A stretch of DNA of 39,307 nt from Planctomycetota bacterium (GCA_003670925.1 QWQG01000158.1:1-39307); one strand, 5' to 3'. Counted from the stretch's first letter, positions 15,766 through 24,576 are shown. Notes: generated by a model not told the origin, from the sequence alone. Made by a program: numbers and translations.

Positions 15766-16638
15766 ATGCCAATCAAGATTCAGTCGAGCCTTCTGGCGCT
15801 GGTTGTTGCGGTGACGTCGCAGTCTGCCCGAGCCGATGTTACGATCACGCCGGATGTTGTCTACGGCCACAAGTTGGGCCTTGCGATGACGTGTGACGTC
15901 TTCACGCCTACGGAGAACCCGAACGGAGCCGCCGTGTTGTTTATGGTGAGCGGCGGTTGGTACTCAGGCTGGACGCCGCCGGAAGAGTCGCAATTCATGT
16001 TTCAAGCACTCACGGACAAAGGCTTCACGGTATTTGCCGTGCGGCACGGCAGCAGCCCAAAGTTCAGTATTGCCGAAGCCGTTTCGGACGTGCGTCACAG
16101 CGTGCGTTTCATTCGCATGAATGCGGAAAGATTCAAAATCGATCCGCAGCGGATGGGCGTCTATGGAATGAGCGCCGGTGGTCATTTGTCGCTGATGCTG
16201 GGCACGACGGCGGACGACGGTGATCCGAATGCCAAAGATCCTGTGGACAAGGTGAGCGATCGAGTTCACGCAGTGGTCGCGTATGTGGCTCCGACTGATT
16301 TAAGAATCATGGCAAAAGATGCTCCGGATCGCTTGCCGGCCTACGCGCGATTCCCCGCCTTGGACATCGATGCGAATACCGCAAAATCCGATTCCCCGCT
16401 CCTGTACGTCACTTCCGATGATGCTCCCACACTCCTGTTGGCGGGAGACAAAGACGACCTTGTGCCTGTGGAACACAGTCGCAAGATTCAGGCCGCGTTC
16501 GAACAGGCAAATGTGAAGAGTCAGCTCGTCGAATTTAAAGGTGCCGGACATGGATTCAAAGGCGCGGACGCAAAGAAATCAACCGCAGACATGGTGGCTT
16601 GGTTCGTGACCCACTTGGCCGCTGCTACGCCGAAGTGA
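15766..16638 (+). CDS. Secreted alpha/beta hydrolase (esterase/lipase type)
   Basis: A 290-residue protein with an N-terminal signal peptide (about 1-23, ending S-A-R-A). The alpha/beta hydrolase core contains VLFMVSGGWYSGW (about 57-69, oxyanion region), FTVFAVRHGSSPKFSIAEAVSDVRHSVRFI (typical of the BD-FAE/acetyl-esterase branch), and the nucleophile elbow GMSAGG with Ser136. The acid is LLAGDKDDLVP (Asp230 or Asp231) and the His is GAGHGF (His262). The catalytic triad is therefore complete. It probably hydrolyses ester bonds of a carbohydrate or small ester outside the cytoplasm. GAGGAAAGC is ideally placed before ATG 15766. It converges with the TPR peptidase gene on the other strand. Confidence 0.88.
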   Translation: MPIKIQSSLLALVVAVTSQSARADVTITPDVVYGHKLGLAMTCDVFTPTENPNGAAVLFMVSGGWYSGWTPPEESQFMFQALTDKGFTVFAVRHGSSPKFSIAEAVSDVRHSVRFIRMNAERFKIDPQRMGVYGMSAGGHLSLMLGTTADDGDPNAKDPVDKVSDRVHAVVAYVAPTDLRIMAKDAPDRLPAYARFPALDIDANTAKSDSPLLYVTSDDAPTLLLAGDKDDLVPVEHSRKIQAAFEQANVKSQLVEFKGAGHGFKGADAKKSTADMVAWFVTHLAAATPK

Positions 16639-16642
16639 AGAA

Positions 16643-16659
16643 AACGTGCACCGCACGTT
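16643..16659. terminator. Short hairpin between convergent genes
   Basis: AACGTGC (16643-16649), loop ACC, GCACGTT (16653-16659): a perfect 7-base stem 4 bases after the hydrolase stop. No T run follows. It may end transcription with Rho or simply stabilise the transcript. Confidence 0.35.
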
Positions 16660-16789
16660 CCACCGGAATCGTGTTTGTTTCCCAACAAGATTTGGACCAC
16701 CCCATGAGGGCGATTTTCTACGTTGTTTTTAAAAGCACGTTGTGGACTAGAAACGATCGTTTTACTTAACGTACATCCTGTGGCCGAAT

Positions 16790-19384
16790 TCAATTGCAGG
16801 CACCCGGCAATTCTGCGTCGCGGGTATTTTCGGCGGGAGTTTCGGACGAGGTTCTTGGCACAAGTTCCAACAGCAACTTGTGCGCGTCTCGATAGCGCGG
16901 GGCTTGCGCCAATGACAGCAGAACATGGCGCCGAGCAGATTCAGGGGCTGTTGATTTTTGCAATGTGGCGATTCGGAAATGGATGCGAGCGGCATCGTCT
17001 TTTTGAATTTGCAGCAGACTGTTGAGCGCATTTACGGCGGTGACTGTCTGCCCCATGGCTTCGGCTGCGGCTGCCGTGCGATTCAAGGCTGCGGGTTGGA
17101 ATGGATCGATCGCAAAAATTGTCATGCCAAGTTCAACGACGCGGTCCGGTTGGTGCTGTAGTTCGCAGAGTTCCTGAAGTCGCAACGCGGCATCTAGGTC
17201 GTCGGCGGAATACTGGAGGTGTTCGGTTAACGTCTGAATCTCGAGCACTGCCTGACTACGACGTCTGTAGACGTCTGCTAGTAAACGACGCGGACCGTTG
17301 GTGCTGTTGTCTTGGGGCACGAGTGCGATGAGTTTCTGCAATTCAGTTTCCACTTCATCCAGCTGATCTGCCTTGATCAGCATTGACGCAGACAGAAGCC
17401 TGGCGGGAAAATTCTCCGGATGCAGTTCAAGAAACGCCTTGACGGCATTGAGTTCGGTCGGCGCGGCTGCTGCAAGTTCTGTGGTTGTAAATTCAACCCC
17501 GTCAGCATAGGCCATGGCGAGTTCATTTAGGTACGCAGCAAACGATTCTTCGAGCTCATCGAGGCCTTTCGTATGCCGGTCCAAGGCATCATTGATTTGG
17601 ATGCCGTCATTCAGATCTTTGAGAATCGCATTCAACGCAGGTAGGCCATGCACAGTGACAAGATGTTCCACTAGCATCGAGGATTCGTAGTATGCAAAGT
17701 TTAAGTCTTCACCGCTCGTCGCTGTCAGGAACGCACGACTGAGTGCTGCGACGGGCGTGACCTTGCCGGCCAAGATTTGGTCCCGAAATTCGGGATTCAT
17801 GTGTTGTCCCCAACGTGTATTCGTGCGTCGTTCTTCGAAGACGGAGATCCCTTCGCTCAGCCAGCGTGGCATCCTGTTGCTGGTTTTCTGAAGAGTGATC
17901 ACATGGCAAAACTCATGCCACAACACAGATTCCCAGCTGCCGGGGTTTTCTTTGCGTGTGGCAGGGCTGTTAGCTGTGATCACTTTTCCAAAGCAAACTC
18001 CGAGAAATCCTGCGACGTCAGGCACACCGAACGTGCGCACGGCAAAGTCATCGACGCGGGGATAGATTTCAACATACACGGGAACTTCCGGGGTGAATTC
18101 GTACCGGGCAGTGAGCTCTGTCCATGCCTGCTCGAGCATTTCCACGACACGCGAGCCGTAGGTCGCAGCCTCTTGTGTTTCCATGCGAACCTGAAAATGT
18201 TCACTGGTGACGGTCGTAAATCGACCTAGTGAATCCTTTAACTTCAGCAAGTTGAAAAGCGTCGTATTGTAACCGTCGGCCTTATGAGCCTGCTCGGCCT
18301 GCAACCAGCCTTCGGCCTCCTGTCCTAGGCGGAGTAGATCCTGAGCTAACTGAATCCGGGCATCGACAAATTCGATATCAGCTTCAAGCGCCTTTCGTTG
18401 AAATTCGGCACCTTCGGCGAAGCGATACTTCTGCGACAGTTTACGCCCGATGAGATGGTCAACTTCGGGATTGGTGATTGAGTATTTCAAGGCAGCCGTC
18501 CGCGAGGCCTCTGCGGCAGTCGCATCGTTCCGCAAATGCCAGATCACAGCCTGCAGGCTGTGGGCTTCTGGTAGGTTTGGATTGACCGTCAGTACCTGTT
18601 GGATTGTCTTTTCTGCACTCAGATAGTCTTCCCCATCAATTTGCTGTTCGACAATTCGCAGCAGAGCGGGAGCATAGTTAACGTTAAGTTCGAGGGCCTT
18701 CTTTAGCAGGGTTGTGGCTTGTTCGCGATCCGACGTGCGATAGGCTTCGGAAAGGAGGAATGCGATCTCTGCCTGATCGGGCATCGTTTTCTCTGCCACA
18801 GCAAGCAGTTCAGCGGCAAATGCGACATCGCCCTTCTGCAGCGCCAAACGACCAGCAGCTAGAAAACCATCAGGGCGCGTCGCATAATTTCTGCGTGCGC
18901 GGTCAAAGAATCCTTCCTGCACGGATTTTGCATCTGCCCCGAGTACCAACGCCATTTCCCCGAGAGCAACCAGATCATCCGCATCGGTATAACGCCAAGA
19001 CGCGGAGCTTACAAGTTTTTCAGTTGCGACAAGTGCGGCCGCAGCCTGATCAGGTTTTCCGTTGGCTAATGCACATTTGTATTCGAGCAATCTGAGACGG
19101 ACGCTCCACGCATAACGTTCAATCCCCGCCGCAATGGTTTCGAGGGCCTCCGGATATTTGCCAAGTGCAATTTGGCTCTCCGTTTTCAAGATCGGCCAAT
19201 CTTCACCGTAGCTGCGATTGGCAATGGCCTCGGTTGTCGCCTTCAGGCACTCATCATATCGCCCAGAATACAACATTTCTTGACATGCGGCGACAGTTTC
19301 AGCGGCTGGCAGTCTGCCTGAGCCCAAATTCATCGCTAAGAGAATCAGGAATGCAAGGGGCGTGCGAAAGAACGATGGAAGCAT
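16790..19384 (-). CDS. TPR protein with gluzincin (peptidase MA-like) domain
   Basis: An 864-residue secreted or periplasmic protein. A signal peptide (hydrophobic LAFLILLAMNLGSG, about 10-23) is followed by about ten helical TPR-type repeats (about 30-385; for example FLLSEAYRTSDREQATTLLKKALELNVNYAPALL). A metallopeptidase-like domain (about 390-640) contains the zinc motif HEFCH (490-494) and, about 17 residues on, WLSEGISVFEE with the third ligand Glu511, the gluzincin arrangement of the M1/MA clan. More TPR-like helices form the C-terminal 200 residues. Active-site residues are intact, so activity is plausible; the substrate is unknown. It is transcribed against its neighbours and shows no operon partner. 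The start is ATG at 19384; GGTCACC rather than a strong Shine-Dalgarno lies upstream. Confidence 0.85.
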   Translation of the reverse strand: MLPSFFRTPLAFLILLAMNLGSGRLPAAETVAACQEMLYSGRYDECLKATTEAIANRSYGEDWPILKTESQIALGKYPEALETIAAGIERYAWSVRLRLLEYKCALANGKPDQAAAALVATEKLVSSASWRYTDADDLVALGEMALVLGADAKSVQEGFFDRARRNYATRPDGFLAAGRLALQKGDVAFAAELLAVAEKTMPDQAEIAFLLSEAYRTSDREQATTLLKKALELNVNYAPALLRIVEQQIDGEDYLSAEKTIQQVLTVNPNLPEAHSLQAVIWHLRNDATAAEASRTAALKYSITNPEVDHLIGRKLSQKYRFAEGAEFQRKALEADIEFVDARIQLAQDLLRLGQEAEGWLQAEQAHKADGYNTTLFNLLKLKDSLGRFTTVTSEHFQVRMETQEAATYGSRVVEMLEQAWTELTARYEFTPEVPVYVEIYPRVDDFAVRTFGVPDVAGFLGVCFGKVITANSPATRKENPGSWESVLWHEFCHVITLQKTSNRMPRWLSEGISVFEERRTNTRWGQHMNPEFRDQILAGKVTPVAALSRAFLTATSGEDLNFAYYESSMLVEHLVTVHGLPALNAILKDLNDGIQINDALDRHTKGLDELEESFAAYLNELAMAYADGVEFTTTELAAAAPTELNAVKAFLELHPENFPARLLSASMLIKADQLDEVETELQKLIALVPQDNSTNGPRRLLADVYRRRSQAVLEIQTLTEHLQYSADDLDAALRLQELCELQHQPDRVVELGMTIFAIDPFQPAALNRTAAAAEAMGQTVTAVNALNSLLQIQKDDAARIHFRIATLQKSTAPESARRHVLLSLAQAPRYRDAHKLLLELVPRTSSETPAENTRDAELPGACN

Positions 19385-19515
19385 CGAGGTGACCCTGAGG
19401 GATGAGGCATGCTGTTGACTGCCAATCGTATCTCAGATGCTGATGCGAAAACAACTGCATGGCGCAGGAACCCTGAGCAGTTGTTAAAGGCAAAACCGTG
19501 GTGGATCCCGGAAAT

Positions 19516-19564
19516 CTCAGTCGGCGGAGCGACTGAGCTACGATAGGCGACGTCGCTCCGCGAC
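19516..19564. repeat. Hairpin element with alternative pairings
   Basis: CTCAGTCG (19516-19523) and CGACTGAG (19530-19537) form a perfect 8-base stem. The overlapping arm GTCGGCGGAGCGAC (19520-19533) also pairs with GTCGCTCCGCGAC (19552-19564) with one bulged G. The element can therefore adopt two exclusive folds. It is probably a genomic repeat. Confidence 0.55.
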
Positions 19565-19783
19565 TCGCGTTCACGCCAGCGCATGCTCCGAAAACGACGG
19601 CGTGCAGCACATAGCACCAGTTTTCACAGCGCGGGCGTTTCCCGCGCCCCGAAGTCAGGACAGGTCTGGCAGAAAAATGATCGGCAGGAAAATACAGACC
19701 ACGACTTGAGGTCTTTCTGCGATACATTTTTCTGCGGCATGTGTTCCTGCCTGAATGACAACCTAGTTTTTATCCTCCACGCT

Positions 19784-19872
19784 ACCGGAAATGAGTCTGG
19801 TGAGCGGAGCGGTGTGAGCCCTCCGGTACCTTGTTCTTGTACCGGCAAGCTGACGCATGCCGCTCACCAATT
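19784..19872 (-). repeat. Dispersed 89-base repeat, copy B
   Basis: Reverse complement of copy A (10752-10840), about 83% identical over 89 gap-free positions. In this copy the nested palindrome is clearest. GGTGAGCGG at one end faces CCGCTCACC at the other, and inside, CCGGTAC faces GTACCGG across a loop of about 9 bases. Confidence 0.8.
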
Positions 19873-19921
19873 GTCTCACTCATGACCTCGCGGAGTATTT
19901 ACCACACGGTTGAAGTCGACT

Positions 19922-20314
19922 CTAGAGCGAAGCCGTGCTCGACAGGGTCCTGCGGCGAAACCAAGTTGAACGAGCACGACGCCACACATCCGCAATCAGA
20001 TTTGTGGCTATCAGAGTTGCAACAACGAGACCACAGACGATGAGACACCCAACAAGAATTGTTGTTTCGACAAACCAGACGGAAGACATATATGGATCGC
20101 TCGCGGGTAACAACGAAATCGTGTCAGCGAACTGAAATCTTACGTTGCCGTTGGTTACTGTCGGTTTGCCATACACGCAAACTACAACAATGAACACCAA
20201 ACAGATCGCGATCGCTGCCGACGACGCAACCAAAAACGTGGGCTGCAGGTGCGGCTCTGAGTCGATCTTTGCGGTCGTGGTGGATTCGTAGGGATTGTGA
20301 GACGCTTTGTGCAT
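19922..20314 (-). CDS. Small two-helix membrane protein with N-terminal NPYES motif
   Basis: From ATG 20314 the protein has 130 residues beginning MHKASHNPYEST. The NPYES sequence close to the N-terminus recurs in many small planctomycete membrane proteins. Two hydrophobic segments follow, near residues 27-48 (FLVASSAAIAICLVFIVVVCVYG) and 88-112 (TTILVGCLIVCGLVVATLIATNLIA), with about 40 extracytoplasmic residues between them and a basic C-terminal tail (RRARSTWFRRR). The frame extends further upstream, but those residues look non-coding and the NPY position fixes the start. No function is known. It is divergent from the prenyltransferase-like gene. Confidence 0.65.
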   Translation of the reverse strand: MHKASHNPYESTTTAKIDSEPHLQPTFLVASSAAIAICLVFIVVVCVYGKPTVTNGNVRFQFADTISLLPASDPYMSSVWFVETTILVGCLIVCGLVVATLIATNLIADVWRRARSTWFRRRTLSSTASL

Positions 20315-20519
20315 GCAACAATAGTGCCTTGGCCTGAATTCATTGATCGATTGCGTGCCAGTGCTCCCCCCATTTACAGAAAACACTGGCAAAGCCAGTG
20401 GCACACAGCCATACGCAATTGATAGAGCAATAGGAATTGTCAGACAACATTTTCATTGTCCTGCTACAATCCACGGTTAACGGTAACCACGTTTCCTGAT
20501 TGCAGTGTGTCCCGATCCT

Positions 20520-21446
20520 ATGTACCTCATTCAACTTGCTGATCGCGTGGCGCAGGGCCTCAAACAGATTTCGGCTGATCGCCTTGCGCGGCATCGCAAG
20601 TTTCTGCTGTCGCAGCAGACTGAGGGCGGTGGCTTCAAAGGTCGCGAAGGCGACGCTGATCTCTACTATACGGGCTTTGCCGTGCGCGCGTTGGCTGTCA
20701 GCGGAGGGATGGATGCGGATTGCAGTCGCAAGGTTGCCGAGTATCTCCGCACGATCGATCCCGTAACGCTGGGAGTAATTGATTTATTAAGCTGGCTCTA
20801 TAGTGCGCTCGTAGTTCAAGCAGCGAGCGGAACCGACCTGTTGCGGGAGCTTACGCCGGACTTTATCCCGCGTGTGATAGCCAAAATCGAAAACAACCGA
20901 ACGTCAGATGGCGGGTATGCCAAGTCGCATGAAGGCGCGTTGGGAAGCACGTACCAATCGTTTATGGTGGCGCTCACTTATGAATTGTTGGGGCAGAAGT
21001 TACCACGTCGCAATGCGATGGTGCAGTTTCTATTTGATCGTCAACGCGACGATGGTGGATTTGTCGAGATCGCGCCGATGAAACGCAGCGGGACAAATCC
21101 TACGGCAGCGGCTGTGGCGCTGTTGCGCCAACTCAACGCTGTTGAATCAGACATTGCAGACGACGTCTTAGGGTTTCTGACGGACGTCGTGAGTACCGAA
21201 GGTGGTTTCCAAGCGAATACAAGGATCCCGTTTGCGGATGGACTGTCGACATTCACTGGCTTACTCACAGCGCACGATCTTGGACGTCGTGATCTGATGT
21301 CGCCGGACAAGATTCTGGAATGGGTCACAAATTCTTTGGAGTTGCCAACCGGAGGATTTCGCGGTGCCAGCTGGGATCAGCAGGCCGACGTTGAATACTC
21401 ATTCTACGGTCTTGGGATTCTTGGTCTGCTTTTTGCATCGCGGTGA
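20520..21446 (+). CDS. Prenyltransferase/squalene-cyclase repeat protein without zinc ligands
   Basis: A 308-residue alpha-alpha barrel protein related to protein prenyltransferase beta subunits. The repeats are seen as QQTEGGGFKG, NRTSDGGYAKS, RQRDDGGFVEI, STEGGFQAN and LPTGGFRGA, each followed by a helix pair such as YYTGFAVRALAV. In geranylgeranyltransferase II the zinc is held by Asp, Cys and His in the last two repeats. Here the equivalent stretches read FADGLSTFTGL and ADVEYSFYGLG, so the Cys and His are replaced. The protein is therefore unlikely to be a classical prenyltransferase. ATG 20520 is preferred; a GTG at 20505 is in frame. It is similar in length to family members. Confidence 0.8.
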   Translation: MYLIQLADRVAQGLKQISADRLARHRKFLLSQQTEGGGFKGREGDADLYYTGFAVRALAVSGGMDADCSRKVAEYLRTIDPVTLGVIDLLSWLYSALVVQAASGTDLLRELTPDFIPRVIAKIENNRTSDGGYAKSHEGALGSTYQSFMVALTYELLGQKLPRRNAMVQFLFDRQRDDGGFVEIAPMKRSGTNPTAAAVALLRQLNAVESDIADDVLGFLTDVVSTEGGFQANTRIPFADGLSTFTGLLTAHDLGRRDLMSPDKILEWVTNSLELPTGGFRGASWDQQADVEYSFYGLGILGLLFASR

Positions 21447-21899
21447 TCCTCTAATTGAAATCGAGCATTGATTGACGTCTGGCAACTCTTATGGGGGGTG
21501 TTCAGATATGTTGTGGGGAATTAACCACAGAAGATGCCACATCCCATTGGGGGTCGCGCCTGTTGCTGCGGTCTGAAACTGCGGAATAGGCTGAAAAAAC
21601 CTAAAAAAACGGGTTGTGTGGCCCCTCATGTCTTTGCCTTTCGCGACTTCATGCGGCACGCTGATTTTAAGCGGCAGACTCTCTGGCAGAGGTTCGTTGG
21701 ATCATGTTTGCAGAGAGTTGGGCGCATCAAATAGCGAGAATTGATGTAGCGTATGAGCTCGCGTCAAATCGTTTACGTGGCTGTCAAGGGTGTGCAGGGT
21801 CGATTAAACAGGGGGCACCCGAAAAGTCTTCTTTCAAAATTCAAAACTAGAGAATTCACATTCTGACCTGGAAATCGGCCAAACATTTGGGTGAAGGCG

Positions 21900-21929
21900 T
21901 TGACGTAAAGTGGGTCTGAAGCGAATAAT
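21900..21929 (+). promoter_or_regulatory. Sigma-70-like promoter candidate
   Basis: TTGACG (21900-21905), an 18-base gap and AATAAT (21924-21929): each hexamer has five of six consensus bases. Transcription from here would give a leader of about 410 bases before the sigma factor start. This is a sequence match only. Confidence 0.4.
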
Positions 21930-22167
21930 CCGTGACTAGCAAGTGTTTGCGGGGTTTTTAGATGGTTAGAATTTCGTGTGTTGATGGACCAGGATGGTTA
22001 ATTATCAGCAACGTGTTCTGAACCTTGTTTTTTTGGGGGCTGGTTCGGTTGATTTTTCAGATTCATGGGTATGCTGGGCGGTTCGGAAGAACTGACGGTG
22101 AATCGTGTGGATCGATCGAACCGTCTTCAGGTCGCTTCAGTGGTTGACTGCTGCGACGTAATTTGAG

Positions 22168-22219
22168 TGTCAGCGAAGCACTGACAGGATTTTGGATTGT
22201 GTCAGCGGTGTGCTGACAC
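22168..22219. promoter_or_regulatory. Paired palindromes, possible operator
   Basis: Two 19-base palindromes share arms TGTCAG and CTGACA: 22168-22186 and 22200-22218. The second is perfect (TGTCAGC-GGTGT-GCTGACA, extendable by one pair on each side). Their starts are 32 bases apart, about three helical turns, so a protein binding both would sit on one face of DNA. They end 127 bases before the chosen start codon. Confidence 0.5.
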
Positions 22220-22333
22220 GAACGTGTGTCTCGCCACGGAGGCACGGACACTCGACAAGGCAAACCGGGGCGTATTTCGCTCCGCCATCAAGATCAGCAT
22301 TTAGAGAATGCTGTTCTTGGCTGGAACTTTGAC

Positions 22334-22339
22334 AAGGGG
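22334..22339 (+). promoter_or_regulatory. Ribosome binding site that sets the sigma factor start
   Basis: AAGGGG lies 6 bases before GTG 22346. No comparable site precedes the earlier in-frame GTG at 22226. Confidence 0.6.
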
Positions 22340-22345
22340 AAACGC

Positions 22346-24067
22346 GTGTATCGTCTGGACTTGGGATTGAAGGCGATCATCGAGGCAGGGAAGAAGCGAG
22401 GGTTTGTCACGGTACAGCAGGCGCATGCTTGGCTACCGGATGAGGGAGGCGATCCAATCATGGTCGACAACCTCATTATGGCTCTCGACGAGTTCGGGAT
22501 GAGCTTCATTGAAGACCCGGATATTTCGCTTGAACCGGAACCGGTAGGCGAAGAAGTTAAGCAGGCTCAGGCTGAGAAAGCGGCTCGTGCATTGCTGGGA
22601 CCGGAAACGTCAGCATTGTCATCTCGCGACCCGATTCGGATGTACCTCAGTCAGATGGGAAACATCCCGCTACTGACGCGTGATCGGGAAATCTTTCTGG
22701 CAAAGCAGATTGAGATCATGCGGAAGCGGATGCGGCGCCACATGCTTGAGTCTGATTTCGCGCTCAACATCGCTGTCGATACGATTGAAAAAGTCCGACG
22801 TGGAGAATTGCCGTTCGAACGAACTTTGCGAACTTCAGAAACTGAAGAAGTCCGCAAAGAGCAGATCGAAGGTCGGATGGAGATCAATCTGCGGACGCTG
22901 CGCCATCTGATGGAAGTGAACAAGGATGAATTTTTCAAGTGGCGTGACCTACCTGAAGGTACAAAAGAAAAAGTGGCGGTGGCCGAATCACTGCGAATTC
23001 GCCGTCGCAAGATGTGCAGCCTCTGTGAAGAGCTAAGTGTTCGTACACATCGCTTGCAGCCCGTTCTGAAACGCATGCTGCAGATTGGTGAACGCATCGC
23101 GCAGTTGCAGGACGAAATTTCCTGCTTGCGGGGGATGAAAACAGCCGACTCAGAACGCATGGCGTTGGAACGTGAACTCGAAGAGTACGTGCAAATGCTC
23201 ATGGAGACTCCGGATCATTTTCTGCGTCGCTGCCGTGAACTCAAGAAACGGTTAGATGGCTGGACAGACGCCAAGCAGAAACTTTCAGGCGGCAACTTGC
23301 GTCTCGTGGTTTCGATCGCCAAAAAGTATCGTAACCGCGGCTTGAGTTTCTTGGATCTAATCCAAGAAGGCAACGCGGGCTTGATGCGTGGTGTCGAAAA
23401 GTACGAATACCGCCGCGGCTATAAGTTTTCAACTTATGCCACATGGTGGATTCGGCAAGCTATTACACGCGCTGTCGCGGATCATGCTCGTACGATTCGG
23501 ATTCCCGTACACATGTTCCAGAGCATTTCGATGCTCAAGGCTAAGGCTGAAGAGATTCGCCAAAATACTGGTCGCGAACCGAGCAACGAAGAGCTGGCTG
23601 AAGCGGTCGGGATGAGTATCGAAGAGACTGAACGCATCATGAAGACATGGAAGCATCCAATCAGCTTGGATACTCCTGTGGGCGAAAGCGAAGACAGCAG
23701 CTTTGGTGAGTTTCTGGAAGACAGCCACGAAAGTAGCCCCGCAGAATCTGCGGCTAAGCAGATGCTGCGTGACAAGATCGATCATGTCTTGAAGAGTCTG
23801 ACCTATCGCGAACGAGAAATTATTAAACTGCGATACGGTCTGGGTGACGGTTACAGCTACACGCTAGAAGAAACCGGACGGATTTTTAAGGTGACTCGGG
23901 AACGCATTCGTCAGATTGAAAGCAAGGCGTTAAAGAAGCTGCAGCACCATACGCGAGCCATTCACTTGAAAGGCTTTGTCGATATGGCAGACGAGGATAT
24001 GCCAATGCCAATTATTGACGAGGTGAAGGACGACGAGTCCGTGCTGGAAGATGTCGGCGCGGCATAA
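22346..24067 (+). CDS. rpoD: RNA polymerase sigma factor, RpoD/SigA family
   Basis: A 573-residue sigma-70 group protein from GTG 22346. A region 1.1-like N-terminus ([19 protein letters not shown]) is followed by region 1.2 ([21 protein letters not shown], about 91-111). A long, helical, charged non-conserved insertion of about 230 residues comes next. Regions 2.1-2.4 contain [37 protein letters not shown], and [15 protein letters not shown] with the -10-melting aromatics. Region 3 contains [17 protein letters not shown], and region 4 contains [15 protein letters not shown] and [17 protein letters not shown] (helix-turn-helix for -35). Intact regions 1.2 to 4 indicate a primary or primary-like sigma factor. 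An in-frame GTG at 22226 would add 40 residues, but the AAGGGG site favours the shorter form. The gene stands alone between a long upstream region and a strong terminator. Confidence 0.9.
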   Translation: MYRLDLGLKAIIEAGKKRGFVTVQQAHAWLPDEGGDPIMVDNLIMALDEFGMSFIEDPDISLEPEPVGEEVKQAQAEKAARALLGPETSALSSRDPIRMYLSQMGNIPLLTRDREIFLAKQIEIMRKRMRRHMLESDFALNIAVDTIEKVRRGELPFERTLRTSETEEVRKEQIEGRMEINLRTLRHLMEVNKDEFFKWRDLPEGTKEKVAVAESLRIRRRKMCSLCEELSVRTHRLQPVLKRMLQIGERIAQLQDEISCLRGMKTADSERMALERELEEYVQMLMETPDHFLRRCRELKKRLDGWTDAKQKLSGGNLRLVVSIAKKYRNRGLSFLDLIQEGNAGLMRGVEKYEYRRGYKFSTYATWWIRQAITRAVADHARTIRIPVHMFQSISMLKAKAEEIRQNTGREPSNEELAEAVGMSIEETERIMKTWKHPISLDTPVGESEDSSFGEFLEDSHESSPAESAAKQMLRDKIDHVLKSLTYREREIIKLRYGLGDGYSYTLEETGRIFKVTRERIRQIESKALKKLQHHTRAIHLKGFVDMADEDMPMPIIDEVKDDESVLEDVGAA

Positions 24068-24105
24068 ACTCAAGGCCGAACATGCTGTGTGCTGCGGAAG
24101 AAATT

Positions 24106-24142
24106 AAAAAGCCCGGATGTCTAAAAACATCCGGGCTTTTTT
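24106..24142 (+). terminator. Intrinsic terminator of the sigma factor gene
   Basis: Arms AAAAAGCCCGGATGT (24106-24120) and ACATCCGGGCTTTTT (24127-24141) pair perfectly around a 6-base loop. The T run continues to 24142. The symmetric A and T runs mean it could also serve transcription from the opposite strand. Confidence 0.9.
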
Positions 24143-24225
24143 GAGTGTCGGTCACACCGTATTTAGCATTATCAGGAGCCCTGTGTGGCTACGGGGCCCG
24201 TGCGTTAACATTGACTGGCTACATT

Positions 24226-24327
24226 TCAGCCTTTTTTCACTACTGATGGTATGGCTGGTTTCTTCGCGTCTTTCTTGACCTTTTTGTTTTTCTTGTCATT
24301 TTTCTGACGGTTGTCGCCTTTTCCCAT
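24226..24327 (-). CDS. Lysine-rich small protein (33 residues)
   Basis: From ATG 24327 the protein starts MGKGDNRQKNDKKNKK, continues VKKDAKKPAIPSVV and ends KKG. About 40% of residues are Lys, with no hydrophobic core. Similar short proteins beginning MGKGD or MGRGD occur as conserved hypotheticals in several phyla and also resemble the start of ribosomal protein THX, though the rest does not match THX. It may bind RNA or ribosomes; this is inference. It is convergent with the sigma factor gene and separated by the bidirectional-looking terminator. Confidence 0.55.
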   Translation of the reverse strand: MGKGDNRQKNDKKNKKVKKDAKKPAIPSVVKKG

Positions 24328-24576
24328 AACTTTGACTTCTTCTAAAAGAACCGTGCGTGCTTCGCTGCGAAGCCCGCAAATTTGTTGTCTGGAGACAGAC
24401 GTCTGAACTCCATGAATCGTGGAGACTACCAGATTTCAATTAAAATAGGACAGATCAGGCATGTTTCGTCGAGGCTGCGAATTGGGTTGTTTTTTTCGGT
24501 GAAGGGTTACCGTTTCTGCATCTGAATACGCGGGGTGACCGAGTCCTCCGCTGGGTAGAATTTGAAAGGTCGATTC

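Larger units (their letters stand above)
19385..19921. other. Repeat-rich gap between the TPR peptidase and NPYES genes
   Basis: About 540 bases without a credible gene. It holds the hairpin element at 19516-19564 and dispersed repeat copy B at 19784-19872. The promoter of the TPR gene must lie at its left end. The reading frames across it are Arg/Ser/Cys-rich and are explained by the repeat sequence. Confidence 0.55.
21447..22345. other. Long gene-free stretch upstream of the sigma factor gene
   Basis: About 900 bases with no convincing gene; a 66-codon frame at 21534-21734 is basic, Cys-rich and motif-free. The stretch holds a promoter-like sequence at 21900-21929 and two matching palindromes at 22168-22219. 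It may encode a long leader or a small RNA, but I recognise none. Confidence 0.5.

Noticed and set aside
21534-21734. 66-codon frame upstream of the sigma factor gene
   Set aside because: It is basic and Cys-rich without a ribosome binding site or motif, so probably chance.
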